Shown: positions 12,049 through 24,850, counted from the first letter of the stretch. The stretch: DNA of 64,000 bases from Ananas comosus (GCF_001540865.1 NC_033632.1:10536334-10600333), one strand, 5' to 3'. Notes: generated by a model from the sequence alone, not told the origin. Translations and numbers: made by a program.

Positions 12049-12081
12049 GGAGGGAGGGAGGGAGGGAAACGGGGGAGGGGG
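12049..12081 (+). promoter_or_regulatory. G-quadruplex-type G-run in the presumed 5' leader of the PP2A B' gene
   Basis: On the coding strand, G-tracts of at least three occur at 12052-12054, 12056-12058, 12060-12062, 12064-12066, 12071-12075 and 12077-12081. The first three loops are one base long. The run ends 21 bases before the ATG, so it should be in the 5' UTR. Four G3 tracts with one-base loops are among the most stable quadruplex sequences known; a role in translation control is inference. Confidence 0.6.
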
Positions 12082-12102
12082 AGAGAGGAGGGTTGTGCAG
12101 CC

Positions 12103-15100
12103 ATGAACATCAAGCAATTCCTCGGCCGCCTCCCTCGCAAACCCTCCTCCTTCTCCTTCGAGCCGCTTTCAGCCTTCCGCGACGTCCCCTCCTCCGACCG
12201 GCCGGCCCTCTTCCTGCAGAAGCTCTCCCTCTGCTCCGCCGTCTTCGACCTCTCCTCCGCCCCCACTCCCCACAACGACGTCAAGCTCCAGACTCTTCTC
12301 GAACTCGTCGACTACCTCGGCCCCGCCGGCAGCAGCGCCAAATTCAGCGAGGCCGCCGTCCAGTCCGCCGTCCGCATGGTCGCCGCCAACATCTTCCGCC
12401 CCCTCCCTCCGTCCTCCTCCGCCTCCGCCGCCGACAGCCCTCTAGAGCCCTGTATTGGCATTGGCGCCGACGATGATTTCGAGCCCTTTCTCGACCCGGC
12501 CTGGCCCCACCTCCAGGCCGTCTACGAATTCTTCCTCCGATTCGTCGCATCCCCGCAGACCGACCCCAAGATCGCCAAGCGCTACGTCGACCACGCCTTC
12601 GTCCGCCGCCTCCTCGACCTCTTCGACTCCGAGGACCCGCGCGAGCGCGAGTACCTCAAAACGATCCTCCACCGCGTCTACGGTAAATTCATGGTGCACC
12701 GCCCCTTCATCCGCCGCGCCGTCGCCGACGTGCTCTGTCGCTTCGTCTTCGAGACGGAGCGGCACAACGGGGTCGCCGAGCTGCTGGAGGTCCTCGGCAG
12801 CGTGATCAGCGGCTTCGCGCTGCCGCTCAAGGAGGAGCACAAGCTGTTCCTGGCCCGCGCGCTCGTGCCGCTCCACCGCCCGCGCTGCGTCGCCGCGTAC
12901 CACCAGCAGCTGGCCCGCTGCGTCGCGCAGTTCGTCGAGAAGGACTGCAAGCTCGCGGACGCGGTGATCGCGGGGATCCTCAGGTACTGGCCTGTCACGA
13001 ACAGCGCGAAGGAGGTGCTGCTCCTTGGAGAGCTCGAGGAGGTTCTCGAGGCCACGCAGCCGCCCGAGTTCCTCTGCTGCGCGATCCCCTTGTTCCGGCA
13101 GATCGGGCGGTGCATAAACAGCTCGCATTTCCAGGTACCGGCCCATTTTGCATGATTCAACTGCTTATTGTGTCGGATCGTTGGTGCTAACCATTAAGTC
13201 CAAAAGCTTGAGCGGCTAGAAATACACAATCAATTCACTTATAGCGTACACATACAGTGCTCATGAGTCTCGATTATGATTCGGCCCAACCTCACACCAC
13301 TTCGAACATGACTGGGCCCACCTAACTTCATGCCATTTCGAACATGACTTGGCCCAATATAGCCTCCCGTCCCCGCCACAGGGCAGGCCCATTTAAGCCA
13401 ACATATTGTTCATCCAAAAGCCTAAGGAACTAGAAGAAGATGGTCTTGTTAGTGAGTTGGTAAAGGTAGGTGCTTTGGCTAAAGGTTTCTTATTTATTGT
13501 TTGGATGAATGTTGGCGGGATCATTAGAGCACCTCGAGTGATTTATCTTGCCATAGTGTAGAACTCTTGGATGATTCAAGCGAATGAGCGGATATTATTG
13601 TTAGTTTATCAAATGTCGTCATTGGAATAATTTGGTGCCTTCGAAGAGAAGAAAGAAAGAAAGGGTAGAAATCCCATTGTTGTTAAAGCAGACTGTGATG
13701 ATCGAGAAACTAGTGGATGGTTTAGGGTTTCTAGAGTAATGCATCAGCTAAGTAATGCTCTTGAAAAAAAAAAAAAAAAAAGAGATTTAAATCTCAAATT
13801 GGTTCTTTATCCACAACACAAGCAAAGAGAATAAGAGTTGCCGACATTGAAGATGTGTTGTTTGATGCAGATGCTCTAGTAGATGACTTCGGTACTTCTA
13901 ACTCTAAAGATGAACTTTAAGGGCATTGGATTTGAGACTTAAAATGAGAACCAGAATGATCAATCCCTATTGTGTTGGTGTTTGGCTTGAGGGATTAGCA
14001 TTCAGATTTCCATCCCTCCAAAATAATTCCCGCCATGGAGGTGGGAATCAATTTTGATTCTAGAAGGGATTCAGAAAAGAATTTCTTTCTTTTCACCAAC
14101 AATTATTTAAATTCAAATATCAATCTATATTTAATTTTAGATTAAATTTGAATTTGCATTATGAATTCGAAATTTAAGTTTTTAATTTCTTGTTCAAGTT
14201 AAAATTTTAATATAAGTTTGATATTTGGATTTAGTTCTTAATTTAATTTTGACTTTAAAATTGAATTTGAATTTTTAATTTAAATTTTAAGTTCAAATTT
14301 GGATTTAAATATGGATTACGAATGAGATAGTAAATTTTAATTTTAATTAAAATTAAATTTTTTTGAAATTCAATTTAAACATGATTTTGATTCTGATTTT
14401 TATTATAAACCAAACAAATTAGGAGTTTTCATCATTCTGTTTTTTATTCCCGTCCATTTCCATTCCTATTTCTATTTTTTATTCCTATTTTGAACCAAAC
14501 GTGTCCTAAATTTAATTAGAGACCAAGGTAGAGTTTTAGACAACTTCTTTTGGGTCTTCTCTTCAATGTTATGGAACTTATGTCAAACTTTGGACACTTG
14601 ATATCCTCAGTTTGGTGTCTTTAACTATGTATCTTCATCTTATATGATCTATGCTTGTTATAACTACTGCTTTTTGAATGGATTTAAAATGAAGTACTGG
14701 GTTAAGTTCTTGGTGCTTCTCATTTGCCATACGCCATCGTTTCTCCTTGCTGCTTTGTACCCATTGCATGCTTCAAAGACCTAGATTTCTAGCAACTAGC
14801 AGACACCTATTTAATATTTTCATTGTGTGGAAACTCATGCTTCAAACTTGTGCCGTAGTTCTGGGCTCAAGGCGGCAAGCAGGGTGCCTTGGGGCCTACG
14901 TGCATGTCAATAATTAGGCCCTTGTTGCCAAGATATAGTTTTTTGAGTTCTAAAAGCGAGTTCAAAATATTTGTGTAAAAGGATTTATAATGCAGGATGG
15001 GTATTGAATGTTTCTGTATATACTAAGATGCAGGCCCCTAATGCCCCTAATAAATTTGCAATTTATAGCATTCTTGATGTACCAATTCGCATTAGTGATT

Positions 15101-18100
15101 CAATGGAGCTGTTTGTTTATTATGATAATTCAATGCTACAACTTTTCTTTTTTCCTCTTTTTTTTTGAATCTTACCTGTGATTTGTTTATAATAGTAATA
15201 TAGATCTTTTGATGAGTATTTTATTTCATGATAATTTAAGCAAATGTGTGCTTCATCTTCTTAGGTGTGTGCCTTGCGCATAGGATCAATTATTCTTTTG
15301 TGTGCCTTGTATGGTGCCTTTTAAAACTATGAACCCTTTCCATCCTAAATGGAGAATAGTTGTCAATAGTGACCATACTACTGTAATAAAATTTGTTGAA
15401 GATGGTATTAGCATCCTTATCATACCACCTACACGTCAAACTCTTCTAATAGAAAAATATTTTGGTAGGTATCAAAAAACCTATGCTCAAAATTTGCCCT
15501 CTCCGTCAAGAAGGAAACTTCAATTCAAAGCAAGAGAACTTATATGCTATGCTGGCAGTTGGTATTGTATTATTGTAGTTCTCAGGAATGAACGAAGAGC
15601 TGCTACAGTATCTTCTAGCAAATCTGCATTAATGCATATCTGACACTGTTAGCATAAAGTCACGCCACCATGAATCTATTGAAGTTCACGCCACCATGAA
15701 TCTATTGAAGTCACTAGATTGTGAAAAAAACTGAAATATGTGACAGAGTTTTGAATCTGGAAGTAACAATAATTATACAAAGTTAAATTATGGATTAAAA
15801 CTAGAGCAGCCTATCAGAAATCAAAGTCAGTAACTATCGAGAAAATAAGCTTCTTATACTAGTCGAAGTACTTCTAATTAAAAATGTTCTTCTTGAAGTC
15901 AGTGGACAAATTTTTTAAATTTGTGGAGAGACAACTGCATGCAACTGTAACTAATTTGAAGAACATTAGCCAATGTCATGAAGTGTTAGCTATGGAACAG
16001 GCAGTTATATTTTGATTGGCGAAGAGTGAATCAGTATTTTTCTCATGATCAAAGACGTTCAAGTACGTTGTTTAGCTGAAAGTACAATTTGGTGTGTGGC
16101 GATCATAGCAATGGTTGATTATTGTTGTCAATGTCAGCCTGAATTAAACCACTGCAGCAAATAGGTCCAGAAATTTGGGATGATTATTGAATTGCAATGC
16201 GATACTTTACTAGAATGTTGATATGTTACATCTGTCCTATATCTAAACATTTATTGAAGTTGTAATAAGAGATCCCGCCTTGGTTTTGCTCCGCATGCAT
16301 TAAGTTTTTTAGTTGAGGATAGTAATAGCACATTTCTTTCTATGTTTAAGCCAACTTGTTCATGCACATCTTTTTGAAAGCATGCTGTGCATTTTCATGG
16401 TTTATATTATATTATGTGTCTATTCTCTATTAGCATGTCTTCAATATAACCAGGTACATGCATATTTCTAGAACAAACAAATATACAGACATGTTTCAGT
16501 GAGAGAATGATATATGCTACAGTTAATGGCATATTTTCTACGAAAGAAATTTCCTTTTGCTGATTAGATTGTCGGTTCATTGCGCTTTTACTATATTTCT
16601 GATTGATCTTACTCGCATCTTGCTTGTTTTGTATCTGTGGTGTTAGATGAAAATTCATACTGCTAGAGAATATAGATACATTTTCTGCTTATTTTGTATT
16701 ATGCAGTTATCTCCCGAATGGTGTACAGTGTAGATGGTGTAGAAGTCGAAACATTCTAGAAGGTAAAAATGTATGGAGATCCCCTCAACTATATAGGACA
16801 GTCTGAAATAGCCCCCACAACCTTTTTTTTCTTTTTCGGATTGCCACCCTTTAATCTATCATGACCCGGGGTCCCTTTTGGTTTTAAAACCGATGCGGAA
16901 GTGCCCAATTTTTTTTTTTTTTTTTGCTTGTGCCCAGAAGACGTCAGACCCGCCACAAATATAGGGAATTCACTGTTCACACGGATAGAGTCTCCCTTGT
17001 ATTTGCACGGTGTCGCACAAGTACAAGATATAATCACACAGTATAATAATCCACATATAATCACCACATCACATTCATTCCATCATAAGTTTATCATATG
17101 ATATTCACAAATCCACATCTATCAGTTTAAAACGTTTTCCACTCGGAAACTCAATTGAAACACTAAGAATCATGAAAAACCAAGGAAAACCTTTTTAAAA
17201 CCGTTTTCCACACGGAAATTTTTTTTAAAAAAAACACGCTACCACAAGGGGTAGAGAGCTATTTTCATAAAGCTTAAATTAAAGCTTAAAATTTTATTAG
17301 ATTTAATGATTCTATTAGTTACTAATTATTGATTGACGCAGTTCTGTTTGTAAAAAAGTGATTAAAGTCATTAAATTTGGTGAAAGCACTAGTGACTTAG
17401 ACAAAATCCCCATTTTTTTTGACTGAATCATTTAATTCCAAAAAAAATTAGGAGTTGAAGGGTCTTGATCCAATGAGGGGCCTATTTCAGAATGGCCTAA
17501 GTCGAGGGGGTCAATATATATTTTTACCTCTAGAGTAATTAACTTTTCGCATGATTCGGTGCCGTTCTTTTTGCTTTTTTTTTTTTTTTTTCTCTCTCCA
17601 GACTCAAATTCTGTTACTGTCTGTGCGAAGTGATGATAAATTGCTGCAGCCTACACATTTGTGATGTTTGTTTGGAAACAAAAAGAAAGAAAAAAAAATA
17701 GTAATATTTCGAGTATTGACTCTCTTTTTTTTTTAAAAAAATGATGAATTTGGATGCTGCCCAACAATAACAAGAATGGAGAAGCGTATCTGCCAGCATC
17801 TAATCCATAAAGTTTGAGTTTCAAAAAAAAAAAAAAAAAAAAAAAAAAACAGTAAATGGGACCAAGCAAGGCCTTATTTTCATTGTTATGATGCATTCCC
17901 ATTTTGTGCTGATTGGAAATTTTTGATAAATTTAATCTACCATCTTTCAGGTAGCGGAGCGAACTCTATTCTTATGGAACAACGACCATGTTCGGGACCT
18001 CATCATTCAAAACCGCAAAGTCATACTCCCGATAATCTTTCCGTCTTTGGAAAGGAATATAAGGAGTCACTGGAACCCAGCCGTCCAAAGTCTAACCCTA

Positions 18101-18331
18101 AACGTGCGGAAGCTCTTTCTCGACGCCGACCGCGAGCTTTTCAAAGAATGCTCGGTTAGATTCCAAGAGGACGAAGCCAGAGAAGACGAAGTACGAAAGA
18201 AGAGGGAATTCATTTGGAAGCGGTTAGAAGAAGTTGCCGCATCGAAAGCGGTTAGTAACGAGCCCGTTCTAGTCTTTCGATTCGCCTCTTCCCGTAGCCT
18301 GGGCAAGTCGAGCCCGAGAGCAAAATCATGA
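12103..18331 (+). CDS. Protein phosphatase 2A 57-kDa regulatory subunit B' (B56 family)
   Basis: Two exons, 12103-13134 (344 codons) and 17951-18331 (126 codons plus TGA), join in phase 0 across ...[17 protein letters not shown] to give 470 residues. The B56 HEAT-like body is recognised from [102 protein letters not shown] and [16 protein letters not shown]' subunits bind the PP2A A/C core and select substrates in cytosol and nucleus. The N-terminus ([15 protein letters not shown]) resembles plant kappa/theta-type B' proteins. The C-terminus ends SPRAKS, so it lacks the SSL-type peroxisomal tail known from Arabidopsis B'theta. The residue range is slightly shorter than many plant B' proteins, mainly in the N-terminal tail. 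Exon 1 is extremely GC-rich; exon 2 is not. The start has good context (gcagccATGaa) and no upstream in-frame alternative. The 4.8 kb intron holds transposon remnants. Confidence 0.94.
13968..14508. repeat. Degenerate MITE-like element in the PP2A B' intron
   Basis: The left part has 'tgttggtgtttggcttgagg' and the right part ends 'gaaccaaacgtgtcc', a diverged inverted pair around TTTGG/CCAAA. Between them lies low-complexity A/T sequence (14100-14400) of aaattTgaattt-type words, like the core of the element at 27893-29081. Ends are approximate and I see no clear target duplication. Confidence 0.45.
14509..16761. other. PP2A B' intron, middle part
   Basis: Mostly unique-looking AT-rich intron. 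It contains a 27-base direct repeat (about 15659-15714, 'cacgccaccatgaatctatt') and a 113-codon open frame at 15302-15643 that matches no family I recognise. No splice pair incorporates that frame between the two B56 exons without breaking the conserved HFQ-VAER junction. Confidence 0.5.
16762..17528. repeat. MITE with GGTAAAAATGTATGG ends in the PP2A B' intron
   Basis: The left end GGTAAAAATGTATGGAGATC (with CCCCTCAACTATA following) is mirrored by the right end, which closes with ATATATTTTTACC at 17528. The inner arms pair around GACAGTCTGAAATAG and CTATTTCAGAATGG. Both flanks carry tctaga (before 16762 and at 17529), a possible short target duplication. Length 767 bp; a related element lies at 38686-39496. 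It includes a poly-T run and no gene. Confidence 0.65.
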
Positions 18332-18503
18332 TTCGGCGGAGGTGCGTATGGGACTGTTTCATTATACATAGGTCCATTCCTTTGTTTTTTTCCGTTTCTT
18401 TTAGTCGTATTCATCGTGCTCGAAGAAGAGTGGCGTTTTGGGGCGCTTCTCAGGATAGGCCATCAAAAGACGCATGTATACAATCACAAATTATTACAGA
18501 GAC

Positions 18504-18723
18504 GGGTAAATTAAACCGACGGTCGCTGAATTTGTTTTGTAGGTTTCACTTACATCTCCGAACTTCACTTTGTTTCAGTTGAGGCCTTGAGGTTCGAAAA
18601 CTATTTCAATAGGATGAGTTCAGAAATCGACGTTCAGTGCCCGAATCGAAACTATAACTGAGGTTCGGAGACGGAAGTGAAACTTAACTGTAAGTTCAGT
18701 GACCAATAAGCGTAAATTTACCC
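18504..18723. repeat. 220-bp MITE downstream of the PP2A B' gene
   Basis: The left arm GGGTAAATTAAACCGACGGT and the inverted right arm (complement of GGGTAAATTTACGCTTATTG) enclose nested pairings such as 'cggtcgctgaat' against 'agttcagtgacc'. 'acagag' occurs within three bases of both ends, a likely target duplication. It lies about 170 bp after the stop and may be part of the transcribed 3' region. Confidence 0.65.
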
Positions 18724-21700
18724 TCACAGAGTTGATGCTTTTGCCGATTCGTTGTATTGTTTTCCTGTTATATTTATTACCAGCATACATGCATATGCAG
18801 TATTTTGGGAGTGATTCGAAAACTCGTCGGCGTCGGCTCGACAATGTTATGCTGTTAGTAGTTCTGCATTGCAGGTTTTGTATGAGTATCAGCATTTGCT
18901 TTTCTCTTATGTTGTGGGATTCTGAAGAGGCTTGTTTGTTTTGTGGCAGTAACTCCAGGTTTGGAGGTATTTGGTTTTTTGAAAAATATTTTAGAATATA
19001 GTTTTTGATCTAGAAAAGTATTTTTCTTTCGTTCGGTTAATCGTGGAAAAGTTAGTTTCAGATTTATGAAAATTTAGTATTTTTGTTTTTCAAATCTTTT
19101 ATCTGGAAAATTAGAAACTCTCAAAAAAGTTGTTTTTTATGATTTTTTTTTTTTGAAAATAATTGTTCGTGTTTTATTTTTGGAAAAATAATTGTTCATG
19201 GTTATTTCGGATATGCCAGGAACCCCTCTCTCTAGGCTGCATTAATGGGTATGGATCCTAGTTAGTTAATTCGCAAATTATTTGTAAATTATTCACGAAT
19301 TATTAAAAATTCGAATTAAACGGTCCGTTTATAAATTTTTCTTAAAAAAAATGAATTATTCGTGAATTTTTGGGCCAGCCGAATTATTTGCGAATTATTT
19401 CCGAATTATTAAAAATATGAATAAAAAGCTTATAATTTTTATTTTTAAATATAAATTATCTTATATTTTATATCTTATATTTTATATTTTATACCGAATC
19501 CGTTTTTTAAGCCGAATTTTTCAACGAATTTAAAAATAAGAAAACGAATTTTATGCGTATTATATCTGTACCGAATTTTTGCCGAATCTGAATTCACTAA
19601 GTATGGTATGGATTTCCAAAGTTTTACCCGAATCTGAATCTAAACAAGGCGAATTTATCCGATGCTAAACAGATATGATTTTTGATACGGATATAAAGAA
19701 AACTTGATGGATTTAGATTCNTCCAAATTAATTGAATTTTTGTTAGAAAATTTTTTAAACTATTTAGAACAAGATCTATCCTCTTGATTTTAATTACAAG
19801 ACTCCTATTATCATTTTTTAAAGAATATTCATTTTCAGCTGTTAATTTTTGTGTCCACTCGATGGATAAGAGAACAGTATTGAAAATGTATAAAAATTGA
19901 TTTCTAAACACTTCAAGTGGTATAGATCATGTTCAACGATGCCGATCGTCGATTCAGAAGCTCCATCATCGAAACAAATGGGTGGCAACGGAGTCCGTTT
20001 TCTTATCGATGATTTCTAGCAACTCTCTCTCTCTCTCTCTCCTTCTCTTTCTCTTCTCTCTCTCTTTATTATATATATATATATATAATATATTATTATG
20101 TTTGATGCTGTATTCAAGTTGTATTAAAAAAAAATAGATTTTAATATAATATTTTTTACAATATAGTAAAGAACAGTTATTTTGGAATGGTTTCAGGTCC
20201 ACATTCGGGTTTAGGCGGTTTTATGTCAGCTCCAGTTTAAATATGTTTTCAAAATTCGCCATCGGAATTCTATAGTATCCTTGGGTTCTGCAGGCTGTGA
20301 GATTTCAGATCCATACATTAATAGTAGGTAGACAATATGCTGTTATACTGTTACTTGTAACTTTGAGGACTTTCGCTTACTACTTAGGGTGAGAGACAGA
20401 AAAATAAAAATGAAGGAGAAATATATTGAAATTTAGAGCTCTGTGAAAGAAAGAAAGAAAGAAACATAATATAAATTTAGTGAAATTTTTCTTTTTTATT
20501 TGCTAATTAATTTGTTTTTGATGCGAGCAACAATATTGGCGCCAATTTTAACAAAACTGAAAATCATTCACTCAGTTATATATTAATGTAAAATTATATA
20601 ATATTTATATATTTTTTAATATATATATTTTATAGTGATAGACTACTATGCTATGAAAATATAGAGATTGAGTTATTCAAAATTTTAACTTTTGATTAAG
20701 AATTGTATGGTTGGCGATGGATTGCGTCCTCCCTAGAGTATTAAAAATTACTCTAGAATTGAGTGGTCCCTATAAGGTGATAATAGTTTAATCTAAGATA
20801 AGAAATGATAACAGGGATATATTAAGAACAAAAAATCGAAGCACCAGATTTTTCTATCACTTTCGATAGTTAGTAGTTCTATTATATATTATATAATATA
20901 TCGAGCCTTTTCTAGCCTAATTCGAACAAGCCGAGTAATCTCAAGGCTCGCGCTCATTTAATTTTGAAGTCGAGCTCGAGCGAGCCAAATAATCGAGTCG
21001 AACGCGGTCAACTGCGAGCTGGCTCGTCATTTGCCAGGCCTACAGGATAGTATGCAGGGGCTGTTTGATCTTTTGACCGCCTCGTTGTTGTCACCTTATC
21101 CGTCATCGGATTTGGGTTCGGATTCGAAGATTCGAATTTCAAGTTTGATAGTCGGGTTTGGGTTTGGATTTTTGAAAATCTGTCTGAAATCCGGTCCAAT
21201 TGACATCCCTAGCTCGAATGTAATCATACTTGGAACAAAAAGTGTGTGGGGGTGTAATCTGCAGACATTTCAGAAATGAAAATGAGAGACAATACTATTA
21301 TCCTGACCACAAAAGAAGTATAGCAGTGCAAAGATAGCGGGCCCCTCAACTTACTTTCTAATTCTTACGCATATTTCTTTAACAGATTTTCCTCACAGCA
21401 GAAGTACAATAAATGGCAGAATTTTAATTATTTCGCTACGTCAGCAGTGACAAATTGTCCTGTTTACCAAATACTCTATAAGACGTCTGAAAACAGAAGT
21501 GGAAATTAGACTAAATAAGTACTAACAATTAGGAAAACATCATCTTTTGAAGAATGCATTAGTCAACTACTAGGGTTTATTCTATCAAGGTTAGCAGATC
21601 TATCAATGCTTTTTTTGCTGAACAGTGAGTATGCAGCTTACTTCCAGCTGTATCTCATTACTAAATATTCTTTTCAGATGCCTTTTTAAATATGACTACA

Positions 21701-21766
21701 TGTTTGTGTCACAATTCCTTGATTTAGACTTACACAAGGTCAACATTATCCAATTTTCTTTTCACA
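18724..21766. other. Gene-free spacer with decayed repeats
   Basis: It contains a diverged repeat with 'cgaattatttgcgaattatt' words (19250-19600), a single n at 19721, the right half of a palindromic MITE (about 19890-20010; compare 21767-22262), a (CT)n run near 20024-20064 and a short TA run. Further right is a fragment of the TAGGGATGTCAA family (about 21090-21211, ending TTGACATCCCTA). No coding region is supported. Confidence 0.5.
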
Positions 21767-22262
21767 GGAGCACAGAGGCTTCCGTGTTCCTGAGCTATTT
21801 TCGATGATGAAATTTTCGAATCGACGATCGGCTCCGTTAGACTTAATCTAGTGCATTTGAAGTTTCTAAAAAATAATTTTTGTAATTTTTTGATATCATT
21901 TACCTAGTGATCGAAAGGATTCAAAATCTATAATTTTTAATGGTTGATATCTGCCATTTTCAAGTTTAACGGTGTAAAAGTATTCAAATCAGATGAAATT
22001 TTGATACAAAATTTTTTATACTATCTACAACAAGATCAATATTTCTGATCGCAAATTTTAGTGCTATATCACCACTTTTTATAGAATTTTTATAATCAGC
22101 CGTTAAAAATTATTGATTTTGTGCTAATTACATGATATCGAAAAATCGCAAAAATTATTTTCTAGAAACTTCAAATATGCTAGATCAAGTTTAACGGAGC
22201 CGATCGTCGATTTGGAAACTCCATCATCGAAAACGGCGACGGAGGCCTCTGTGCTCCTCAGA
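21767..22262. repeat. ~500-bp palindromic foldback MITE
   Basis: The ends AGGAGCACAGAGGC and GCCTCTGTGCTCCT are inverted copies. Inner arms pair over about 120 bp: 'gacgatcggctccgttagac' against 'aacggagccgatcgtcgatt', and 'catttgaagtttctaaaaaa' against 'tttctagaaacttcaaatat'. It has no open reading frame. Relatives are the half copy at about 19890-20010 and the nested copy at 38784-39312. The family resembles foldback or Mutator-like MITEs; its class is not settled by the ends. Confidence 0.7.
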
Positions 22263-23224
22263 GAACAGCAGCCCTGCTCTCTCTCTCTCTCTCTCTCTCT
22301 CTACATATATATATATAGATATAAAGTGTAGCAAAAGCTTAGATGCAAATAAAACATTTTGAGTCATAATAAGTTTCATGTAGCTTAATTGATCCTTCTT
22401 CTTGAGCAAAGTAACTAACTGAACAATTGTAATAGCGACATAATTTACAGATGATCGATCTTGTAAAACTTTAAAATAGAAAAAAAAAAAAACTTTTCTC
22501 TTCTCACGAATGAAAACAAAGCATCCGTATCGACGAATCCGGTAAATTCGCTTTGGATTCCTATTATTTTTTAAAGCACTCAAATAAGAAAAAAAGTTTC
22601 GCTGTGTTTTTAACTATTACCCAAAAGGTCGATCTGATTTAAAAAATGGTCAAAATTTTATCTTAGCACCGCCACTCATAAACATGACAAAGAATACTGG
22701 AATCAAATCCAGAAAACCCTAGAACAAAGCGGGTCTAGGACGTTTTCTCCAATACCACATTTACCTAAAGGATCCATCCAAAATAGAAACTTGCGTAGAA
22801 TTTATCTTAATAGAAAGATTCATAAGATCACATATAAAACATTTGCCGAAATTGATAACTTTGTTTGAAAAAAGATTAATTAAACCATTTAATACACTTT
22901 AGAGGGTTTAATTGTCAAAAATGAAAGCTCAGACGTTACTTGCCAAAACTCTAAGAGGCTGTTTGGTTGCACGTACATTGACAAGTTAATTTGCAGTCTG
23001 GTTTGATGCATTTGAATTCAACTATTACTAAGTGTATTTTTCAATTACATAAAACCAAATATATAACTTATAGTTGCAATTCATTCTAAAATATAATTTT
23101 AATATTTTTATTTATAAATGTATATATTTTTAATTATACTATATTTATTTATAATTACATTAAATCAGATCGATTCCTAAAATTTGGGAATTGTTTCCAC
23201 ATTTTATCCTTTTACTTTTCTTTT
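22263..23224. other. Spacer with (CT)n run
   Basis: It opens with a (CT) microsatellite (22276-22301) and a short TA run. After that is AT-rich sequence with a 'tgtttggttgcacg' word near 22970 that may be the edge of a decayed Tourist- or hAT-type MITE. I see no gene. Confidence 0.45.
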
Positions 23225-23586
23225 GGATAAATTTCAAATACCACCCATGTTTTTTCGCAGTTTCTCACTTTAGTACCTTGCGGTTTAAAGTGTTTCAAGT
23301 CAGTGTCCTGTGGTTTTATTTTTGTCTTTTTGTCAGCTTTTTTGTTAATATTTCGTTAAATTATATACAAAAAAATTTCAGATATCCTATTTAGGTTTAT
23401 CAAATATTCACTTTAGTACCTTTTAGTTTTAAACTTTACCACTGATTTAACGAAAAAAATTAGTAAAATCAATAATAAAAAGATAAAAATGAAACCACAT
23501 GGCACTAAATTGATGCTGCGCTTTAAAACACACGGTACTAAAGTGAGAAGCTGTGAAACCACGGGGTGCTATTTGAAGTTTTTCTT
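23225..23586. repeat. MITE of the GGGAAAACTT family, copy 2 (decayed)
   Basis: The arms begin GGATAAATTTCAAATACCAC and end ATTTGAAGTTTTTCTT, with the usual CTGTGGTTTTATTT and AAACCACATGGCACT words inside. More diverged than the other five copies, so probably older. Confidence 0.7.
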
Positions 23587-24072
23587 AGACAATATGGGAT
23601 GAGGTAAGCAACACGCAATGGTTGCGTCATGTGGGGATCTACGTTAACGTGATTGTGTTGTTGATAAGGTTTTGACTGAAACAACAAACTCGCTCCAGCT
23701 GTATGCCGCTTCTCCCAACACCACTTTGACTGCATGCTTCCGCGCGAGGATCTCTTTAATTTTTTTTTTTTTTTTACTATTTATTAAGATATAAAATTTA
23801 TTTAATTATATTTTACATTTTTATGCTCATATTTATTATTAGTATATGCTTATATGCTTAGTTTTTGCATGTCTTATAATATTTATTATTTTTATATATG
23901 TTAAGCACGTTGAGTCGTTCACCAACTCTTTAATTTGTAGCTGCCAAATATATATATTATATTATTAAAATAATAACAACACTACCCTGAAGTATTTGGG
24001 GGGAAATTGTTTTAAGTAGGCGAGAAAAAGACAAATGCGTCTAACATGCACTGATGCATCTAACATGCACTG

Positions 24073-24108
<36 letters not shown>

Positions 24109-24160
24109 CTTTTTTCTTTCCTAGAGTGAGTTGTCAAAATTAAGCGAGAGAGAGGGGGAG
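23587..24160. other. Spacer with long poly-T
   Basis: AT-rich sequence with poly-T runs at 23760-23775 and about 24072-24109, and a short direct repeat 'gcatctaacatgcactg' just before the latter. No coding or RNA gene seen. Confidence 0.4.
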
Positions 24161-24413
24161 TAAGGTATCAATGGATGCTAATATTTGAAATTTTATCAAA
24201 ATTCGAATTTGAATGGAGCTGATTTATCTGATGATAAATTGATATGGATTTTGTCTTTATCTCATGACCTGAGCCGAAATCCGACCTAAATCTAAATAGA
24301 TTTTATATAATTATATTTATATATATNTCTGGATTCGGATTTCAATTGCTGGGTTTAGGTTTAGAATCAAATTTTTAAAATCCGTTTCAAATCCGACCTT
24401 TTGACATCCTTAA
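24161..24413. repeat. Decayed TAGGGATGTCAA-family element
   Basis: It starts TAAGGTATCAATGGATG and ends TTTTGACATCCTTA, a diverged inverted pair around 'aatccgacc' words typical of this family. Flanks are agggggag and agagaggg, possibly a decayed 8-bp duplication. It contains the single n at 24327. Confidence 0.55.
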
Positions 24414-24676
24414 GAGAGGGAGAAATCTGGAGAGAGAGAGAGAGAGATTATTTTCTTGGACCTGGTCTACCATGTTATTTGTGAACCGCTTGGTGAATCT
24501 GTCATTTATTTAATTATCTCTTAATAATTCTAATAATAACATCATTTATGTTAAACGGGTCGGGCTTAGCTTAAAAGCTTAAGTAAATTGTTGGACAAAT
24601 TTCTCACATTAAATATAGCCATGATCCTAAGTTGTATATAATACAAAGCTAATGGTCTTAATAATCTAGCGAGTTG

Positions 24677-24836
24677 CCAACTGTCCCTAGAGCAAGTGGC
24701 AAAGGGCTTGGTGGTTGATACCCGAGGTCCCAAAAGTTCGAATTCTAGTTGATTTATATTTCTAACTAAGTTTATTTCTGAATAAAATAAACGAAGCGGG
24801 TAGCGTGCTATCTATCTCTCTCCAAAAAAAAAAAAA
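24677..24836 (+). mobile_element. tRNA-derived SINE with perfect 14-bp target duplication
   Basis: The body runs from CCAACTGTCCCTAGAGCAAG to an A-rich tail. It has a box-A-like GTGGCAAAGGGCTTGGTGG and a box-B-like AAGTTCGAATTCTAG, the internal RNA polymerase III promoter of tRNA-type SINEs. The 14-mer AATCTAGCGAGTTG occurs at 24663-24676 and again at 24837-24850, as expected for target-primed retroposition. Length about 160 bp. A second copy lies on the minus strand at 49142-49314. Confidence 0.88.
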
Positions 24837-24850
24837 AATCTAGCGAGTTG

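Noticed and set aside
12442..13160. Long minus-strand open frames opposite PP2A B' exon 1
   Set aside because: Shadow of a very GC-rich exon; the plus strand has unmistakable B56 motifs and correct splice junctions.
15302..15643. 113-codon frame inside the PP2A B' intron
   Set aside because: No recognisable domain, no supporting splice sites, and it would disrupt the conserved B56 junction. Could be a decayed insert, but cannot be shown.
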